Origin: an uncultured Oscillospiraceae bacterium
Lineage (GTDB): Bacteria > Bacillota > Clostridia > Oscillospirales > Oscillospiraceae
Direction: 5' to 3'
Assembly (NCBI GenBank): GCA_934565775.1
Contig: CAKTIN010000070.1
Span: 1 to 9,570, forward strand
DNA: 9,570 nucleotides
The notes under the pieces are model-generated. The model saw only the letters and a list, made by a program, of their open reading frames with translations, was not told the DNA's origin and searched no databases. The translations under genes and the position numbers were made by a program. Positions 6,324 to 9,570 of this stretch are shown here, in pieces (position 1 is the stretch's first letter; each line of letters begins with the position of its first letter).

Positions 6324-6340
6324 GATGTAGTACCTCCATT

Positions 6341-6369
6341 TTGTGTTTGTATATGTGCATCGCTACAAT
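6341..6369 (+). promoter_or_regulatory. Weak candidate promoter for clpC
   Basis: TTGTGT (6341-6346), a 17-bp spacer, and TACAAT (6364-6369). The -10 is good (five of six), the -35 poor (three of six). If used, its transcript would begin near 6376, crossing the ferredoxin promoter that points the other way. No CIRCE or CtsR-type operator is visible here. Confidence 0.35.
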
Positions 6370-6377
6370 GCAATGTT

Positions 6378-6405
6378 ATTCTACCATGGATTTCAAAAAA
6401 AGCAA
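6378..6405 (-). promoter_or_regulatory. Promoter of the ferredoxin gene
   Basis: Minus strand: TTGCTT (6405-6400), a 16-bp spacer, and TAGAAT (6383-6378). The -35 box is the same TTGCTT as in the pheST promoter. Transcription would start near 6371, leaving a leader of about 48 nt. Confidence 0.7.
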
Positions 6406-6497
6406 CGGTAAATTTGCTCTGGGGGAAAAATATTTGATTTTCTGGTATGTTTCCGGGCAGCGGAGGGAAAAATCTCCGGGAAAGGGGGGGCGGGACT

Positions 6498-8840
6498 ATG
6501 GTGCGCGGATATACGCTCCGCTGCCGGAAGGTGCTTCGCCTGTCCGCCAGGGAGGCGCGAAGCCTGGGCCACAGCTATGTGGGCAGCGAGCATCTGCTGC
6601 TGGGACTGCTGGAGCTGGACTGCGCCGAATTGCAGCGGATCTGGCACAGAATGGGCCTGGAGGTCCGGGACGCCAGGCTCTATGCCGCCCTGCGCTGGGG
6701 GGAGGGCAGCGTGCACCGGCTGCCCCAGGGCTTGAGCCCCGGAGCGCAGCGCCTGCTCCAGGGAGCGGCCCGGGAAGCCCAGGATATGGGCAGGGGAAAG
6801 ATCGGCCCGGAGCACCTGCTTCTGGCCGTGGCGCGGGCGCAGAAATGCGGCGCTGCCAAGATGCTCCGCGCCGCCGGTGTGGACCGGGACGCCCTGTTCA
6901 CGGCGGCGGTGCACTGGAGCCGGACGCAGATGCCCGGGGAAAAGACGAAAAGGAGCGTGATCGCTACGAGACTGCTGGAACAGTTCAGCGAGGACATGAC
7001 GGCCAAGGCCGGGACCATGGAGCCGGTCATCGGCCGGGAGCGGGAGATTGACGAGGTGGTGGGGATCCTCAGCAGAAAGCACAAGAATAACCCCGCCCTT
7101 ATCGGGGAGCCCGGCGTGGGAAAGACGGCGATTGCGGAGGGGCTGGCACAGCGCATGGCCTCCGGAAAGGTGCCGCCTCAGCTTCGGGAGAAGCGGCTGG
7201 TGAGCCTGAACATGGCCAGCCTGGTGGCCGGGACCAAATATCGCGGGGAATTTGAAGAGCGGCTGCGGGATCTGCTGGGGGAGATCCAGCGGGCGGGGAA
7301 TATCATCTTGTTTATTGACGAAATGCACACCATTGTAGGCGCCGGAGCGGCGGAGGGGGCGATCGACGCGGCGAACATTCTGAAGCCGCCCCTTGGGAGA
7401 GGGGCGATTCAAATTATCGGCGCGACGACCCTGACGGAGTACCGCAAGTATATTGAAAAGGACCCTGCCCTGGAGCGGCGCTTTCGCCCGGTGCAGGTGG
7501 CGGAGCCCACGGAGGCGGAGGCGGAGGAGATCCTTCGGGGCCTGCGCCCGGGGCTGCAAAGCCACCACCGGCTGGAGATCGACGACAGCGCCATTCATGC
7601 CGCCGTGACCCTGTCCAAGCGCTACCTGCCGGAGCAGTTTCTTCCCGATAAGGCCATTGATCTGCTGGATGAGGGGGCGGCCCGGGTGCGGCTGGAGGAG
7701 CTGAAGGGGGAAAAGGGAACTCTGGAACGGGAACGCGGGGCGCTGGAGCAGGAGCTCACCAGTGCGGTGAAGGAGAGCCGCTTTGAGAAGGCGGCAGAGC
7801 TGCGGGACCGGATGCAGCGGCTTTTGACGCGGGGCGCCGGAGGGAAAAAGCCCCGGGCGGTCACCGCCCGGGATATTGCCGGAGCAGTCTCTGCCCGGAC
7901 GGGGATCCCGGCAGGGGAGCTGGGACAGGAGGAGCGGCAGCGGCTTCTGGGTCTGGAGGAGCGCCTGCTCCTGCAGGTGATCGGCCAGGACGAGGCGGTC
8001 CGGGCGGCGGCTGCCGCCGTTCGCCGGGGGCGCTCGGCATTTTCCGACGGCTGCCGCCCGGTGGCCAGCCTGCTGTTCACCGGCCCCACCGGGGTGGGTA
8101 AAACGGAGCTTTGCCGGGTCCTGGCCCGGGAGCTGTACGGCAGCCGGGACGCCATGATTCGTCTGGATATGTCGGAATATATGGAAAAGCAGTCGGTGGC
8201 CCGGCTCATTGGCGCGCCGCCGGGATATGTGGGCTATGAGGACGGCGGGACCCTTACGGAGAAGGTACGCCGCAGACCCTATTGCCTGCTGCTGTTCGAT
8301 GAGATCGAAAAAGCCCATCGGGATGTCTGCGGGATCCTCCTACAGATTATGGATGAAGGGCGCTTGACGGACAGCTTGGGCAGACAGGTGAATTTCAAAA
8401 ATACGCTGGTGATCCTGACCTCCAACTTGGGGGGCGCCCAGCGGGAGGGGGAGGGCCTTGGCTTTTGCCCGAACAGCCGGGAGGGGCGGGTGAAGGACGC
8501 GCTGAAGGACCACTTTCCCCCGGAATTTCTGGGCCGCCTGGACAAAATTGCGGTTTTCCGTCCCCTGGGGCGGGAGAATCTGCAAAAAATCGCTGCCCGG
8601 ATGCTGGCAGATGCGGCCCGGCGGGCCGGGGAGAACGGGGTCCGGGTGGACTTTTCCCCCGGGACGGCGGAGACCCTGGCGGAGGGCTGCCTTCAAGAGG
8701 GGGGAGCCCGGGCTCTGCGCCGCAGGCTCCGGGAGCGGATCGAGGACCCGCTGACGGACTATTTTCTCCGGAATCCGGCGTGCACGGGGGCGACGGTGGA
8801 CCTGCGCGGGGAGGGCGCAGAGATCTTTCCCATGAAATAA
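6498..8840 (+). CDS. clpC: ClpC-type AAA+ protein unfoldase (Hsp100 family)
   Basis: A 780-aa double-ring ATPase that unfolds proteins and feeds them to ClpP in the cytosol. A Clp N-domain with two repeats (residues about 5-140; SYVGSEHLLLGLL and KIGPEHLLLAV) is followed by AAA1 with Walker A GEPGVGKT (203-210), pore loop GTKYRGEFEERL, Walker B ILFIDE (270-275) and ERRF Arg-finger region (326-329). A short UVR-like coiled-coil stretch (about 400-443; KESRFEKAAELRDRM) takes the place of the long ClpB middle domain. AAA2 has Walker A GPTGVGKT (529-536), pore loop GYVGY, Walker B LLLFDE (597-602), TSNLG (641-645), and an LGF tripeptide (654-656) at the ClpP-docking position. The start at 6498 aligns with ClpC N-termini; an in-frame ATG at 6447 would add 17 unrelated residues. 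The Shine-Dalgarno is an unusual G-rich run (6484-6490 is G7). No ctsR, mcsA or mcsB neighbours are present, so this is an orphan clpC locus, and the N-domain is divergent. ClpC assignment is strong; whether it is the main copy is unknown. Confidence 0.93.
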   Translation: MVRGYTLRCRKVLRLSAREARSLGHSYVGSEHLLLGLLELDCAELQRIWHRMGLEVRDARLYAALRWGEGSVHRLPQGLSPGAQRLLQGAAREAQDMGRGKIGPEHLLLAVARAQKCGAAKMLRAAGVDRDALFTAAVHWSRTQMPGEKTKRSVIATRLLEQFSEDMTAKAGTMEPVIGREREIDEVVGILSRKHKNNPALIGEPGVGKTAIAEGLAQRMASGKVPPQLREKRLVSLNMASLVAGTKYRGEFEERLRDLLGEIQRAGNIILFIDEMHTIVGAGAAEGAIDAANILKPPLGRGAIQIIGATTLTEYRKYIEKDPALERRFRPVQVAEPTEAEAEEILRGLRPGLQSHHRLEIDDSAIHAAVTLSKRYLPEQFLPDKAIDLLDEGAARVRLEELKGEKGTLERERGALEQELTSAVKESRFEKAAELRDRMQRLLTRGAGGKKPRAVTARDIAGAVSARTGIPAGELGQEERQRLLGLEERLLLQVIGQDEAVRAAAAAVRRGRSAFSDGCRPVASLLFTGPTGVGKTELCRVLARELYGSRDAMIRLDMSEYMEKQSVARLIGAPPGYVGYEDGGTLTEKVRRRPYCLLLFDEIEKAHRDVCGILLQIMDEGRLTDSLGRQVNFKNTLVILTSNLGGAQREGEGLGFCPNSREGRVKDALKDHFPPEFLGRLDKIAVFRPLGRENLQKIAARMLADAARRAGENGVRVDFSPGTAETLAEGCLQEGGARALRRRLRERIEDPLTDYFLRNPACTGATVDLRGEGAEIFPMK

Positions 8841-8872
8841 AAAAGCTGCTGCAAGCGAAGCTTGCAGCAGCT
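8838..8872 (-). terminator. Shared hairpin terminator between convergent clpC and yajC
   Basis: A perfect 13-bp stem (8844-8856 with 8860-8872) and a GAA/TTC loop. On the minus strand it is followed by TTTTTTATTT, a strong yajC terminator 13 bp past the yajC stop. On the plus strand it starts 4 nt after the clpC TAA but has only a weak following T-run (ATTCTATTT), so it may work in both directions with lower efficiency for clpC. Confidence 0.9.
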
Positions 8873-8885
8873 GATTCTATTTAAA

Positions 8886-9278
8886 TTAGCCCTTCTTTTC
8901 CTTCTTGGCAGCGGCCTTCTCAGCCTTCGCCTTCTTGCGGGCTTCCTGGGCGCGCTTGGCTTCCGCCTCGGCCTTCTCCTTAGCGGAGTCGTTGGTGGAA
9001 ATGGCCCACTTTGCGAAAACAACACGGACCTGATCCGCGCCGGTCTCAATGACAATGCGATCGGCAGCTACGTGGCACACGGTGCCCATAATGCCGCCAA
9101 TGGTGGTGACCCGGTCGCCGACCTTCAGAGAGGACCGCATGGCTTCCATCTCTTTATTCTTCTTCTTCTCGGGACGGATGAGCATGAAGTAGAAAATGCC
9201 GACCATAACCACCAGCATCATAATGGTGGTGACCATGCTGCCGCTGTTCGCGGGCGTTTGCGTCAAGAAAAGGTTCAT
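8886..9278 (-). CDS. yajC: Sec translocon accessory protein YajC
   Basis: A 130-aa small membrane protein associated with SecDF and the SecYEG translocon. One transmembrane helix is visible at residues 15-35 (MVTTIMMLVVMVGIFYFMLI), followed by the family signature RPEKKKNKEMEAM and the cytosolic YajC core SLKVGDRVTTIGGIMGTV with RIVIET and VRVVFAKWAI. The C-terminal 35 residues are an Ala/Lys/Glu-rich tail with no domain, common in clostridial YajC proteins. The start has AAGGAG 8 nt upstream and its own promoter. In many bacteria yajC sits between tgt and secD/secDF; neither is in the window, downstream of yajC being convergent clpC, so here yajC appears as a single-gene unit. Function is by family only. 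Confidence 0.95.
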   Translation of the reverse strand: MNLFLTQTPANSGSMVTTIMMLVVMVGIFYFMLIRPEKKKNKEMEAMRSSLKVGDRVTTIGGIMGTVCHVAADRIVIETGADQVRVVFAKWAISTNDSAKEKAEAEAKRAQEARKKAKAEKAAAKKEKKG

Positions 9279-9311
9279 TGGTTACGCTCCTTCGTTTTTA
9301 TTAACACTACC

Positions 9312-9339
9312 ATTATAGCATTTCTGACAAAGATTGCAA
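9312..9339 (-). promoter_or_regulatory. Promoter of yajC
   Basis: Minus strand: TTGCAA (9339-9334), a 16-bp spacer, and consensus TATAAT (9317-9312) with an upstream TG giving an extended -10 (TGCTATAAT). Transcription would begin near 9305, about 27 nt before the yajC ATG. Confidence 0.85.
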
Positions 9340-9364
9340 GAGGAAATTGAACCACTTTTGCCAT

Positions 9365-9382
9365 TTCTCCCGGATGGGAGAA
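9365..9382. repeat. Small inverted repeat upstream of the yajC promoter
   Basis: TTCTCCC (9365-9371), loop GGAT, GGGAGAA (9376-9382), a perfect 7-bp stem about 25 bp upstream of the yajC -35 box. It has no U-tract on either side, so it could be an operator or a chance hairpin. Confidence 0.45.
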
Positions 9383-9410
9383 AAGTTTCACAATTTCGTA
9401 AAAATTAGAA

Positions 9411-9446
9411 TGAGCCGGGGCGCAATCGGGATTGCGCCCTGGCTCA
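9411..9446. terminator. 16-bp hairpin, possible terminator
   Basis: TGAGCCGGGGCGCAAT (9411-9426), loop CGGG, ATTGCGCCCTGGCTCA (9431-9446); all 16 positions pair with one G-U. On the minus strand it is followed by TTCTAATTTTTACG, a loose U-rich run, so it could terminate a leftward transcript entering from beyond the window and insulate yajC. Confidence 0.55.
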
Positions 9447-9479
9447 GCGTGTCAAAAAACGAGTTTTTTTGACACGCTG
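9445..9479. terminator. 15-bp A/T-run hairpin, possible bidirectional terminator
   Basis: CAGCGTGTCAAAAAA (9445-9459), loop CGAGT, TTTTTTGACACGCTG (9465-9479), a perfect 15-bp stem. A GC-rich lower part and an A6/T7 upper part put a T-run inside the stem in both orientations. Its first two bases overlap the last two of the preceding hairpin, so the two stems are packed end to end. Terminator function is plausible but not certain. Confidence 0.5.
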
Positions 9480-9570
9480 CCAGACGGCAAGAGAGCGCCG
9501 GAGACAAGCAACTCGCATCCGTCGGCGTACAGAGGTACGGTAGGATGCGAGTTGCGCAGGAAGTTAAAAT
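9480..9570. repeat. Large inverted repeat at the window edge, no gene seen
   Basis: GCAACTCGCATCC (9508-9520) and GGATGCGAGTTGC (9543-9555) pair perfectly over 13 bp. Inside, CGTAC (9526-9530) and GTACG (9535-9539) form a second 5-bp stem closed by AGAG, with an internal loop of 5 and 3 bases between the two stems. A small GCC-AGAC-GGC hairpin precedes it near 9480. No U-tract follows and no ORF, tRNA or known RNA family is recognised. The element may continue past the edge. Confidence 0.6.

Noticed and set aside
6393..8318. 641-codon open frame antisense to clpC
   Set aside because: It is a shadow of a GC-rich coding sequence; its translation is Pro/Arg/Leu/His-rich with no recognisable domain, while the plus strand encodes a full Clp ATPase.
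9480..9570. tRNA or other standard RNA gene at the right edge
   Set aside because: There is no T-arm consensus, no cloverleaf spacing and no CCA end; the symmetry is a single long bipartite hairpin.

Overview
The window (GC-rich, about 60% or more by eye) looks like chromosome from a clostridial Firmicute, most likely an Oscillospiraceae/Ruminococcaceae-type gut anaerobe. The reasons are a pheS-pheT operon behind a T-box leader, a PheS with a Cys-rich insertion of the Firmicutes type, a clostridial 2[4Fe-4S] ferredoxin, a ClpC-type Clp ATPase with a UVR segment, and a large secreted S8 protease relic with S-layer homology (SLH) domains. The taxonomic call is inference; no rRNA or other marker is present.

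Layout. Positions 1-2109, minus strand: pheT (N-terminal part only, runs off the left edge) and pheS, preceded by a phenylalanine T-box riboswitch with terminator, T-box motif and a strong promoter. Positions 2111-2235: a short divergent regulatory region with three inverted repeats and a plus-strand promoter. Positions 2236-4443, plus strand: a broken subtilisin-family (S8) SLH protease gene. It has ATA where ATG is expected behind a good Shine-Dalgarno, a 33-bp in-frame tandem duplication carrying TAG in both copies, and no catalytic-Ser part of the protease domain. Its inhibitor-I9 propeptide, Asp and His motifs, cohesin-like domain and three SLH domains are still readable in one frame. Positions 4463-4531: back-to-back terminators between convergent transcription units.

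Positions 4539-6323, minus strand: ferredoxin, then a TrmN6-type methyltransferase and rsmI, in that transcriptional order. A UUCG-loop terminator sits between the ferredoxin and the methyltransferase. Positions 6498-8840, plus strand: an orphan ClpC-like AAA+ unfoldase. Positions 8844-8872: a perfect terminator hairpin shared by convergent clpC and yajC. Positions 8886-9278, minus strand: yajC with its own promoter. Positions 9361-9570 hold no gene I can support but contain a cluster of strong inverted repeats up to the window edge.

The intact genes are housekeeping: phenylalanyl-tRNA charging under T-box control, 16S rRNA and probably tRNA methylation, electron transfer, protein quality control, and Sec translocon support. 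The least ordinary parts are the multiply disabled protease with its stop-carrying repeat, the palindromes in the divergent promoter region, and the hairpin cluster at the right edge. I see no convincing new defence, mobile or biosynthetic system here.
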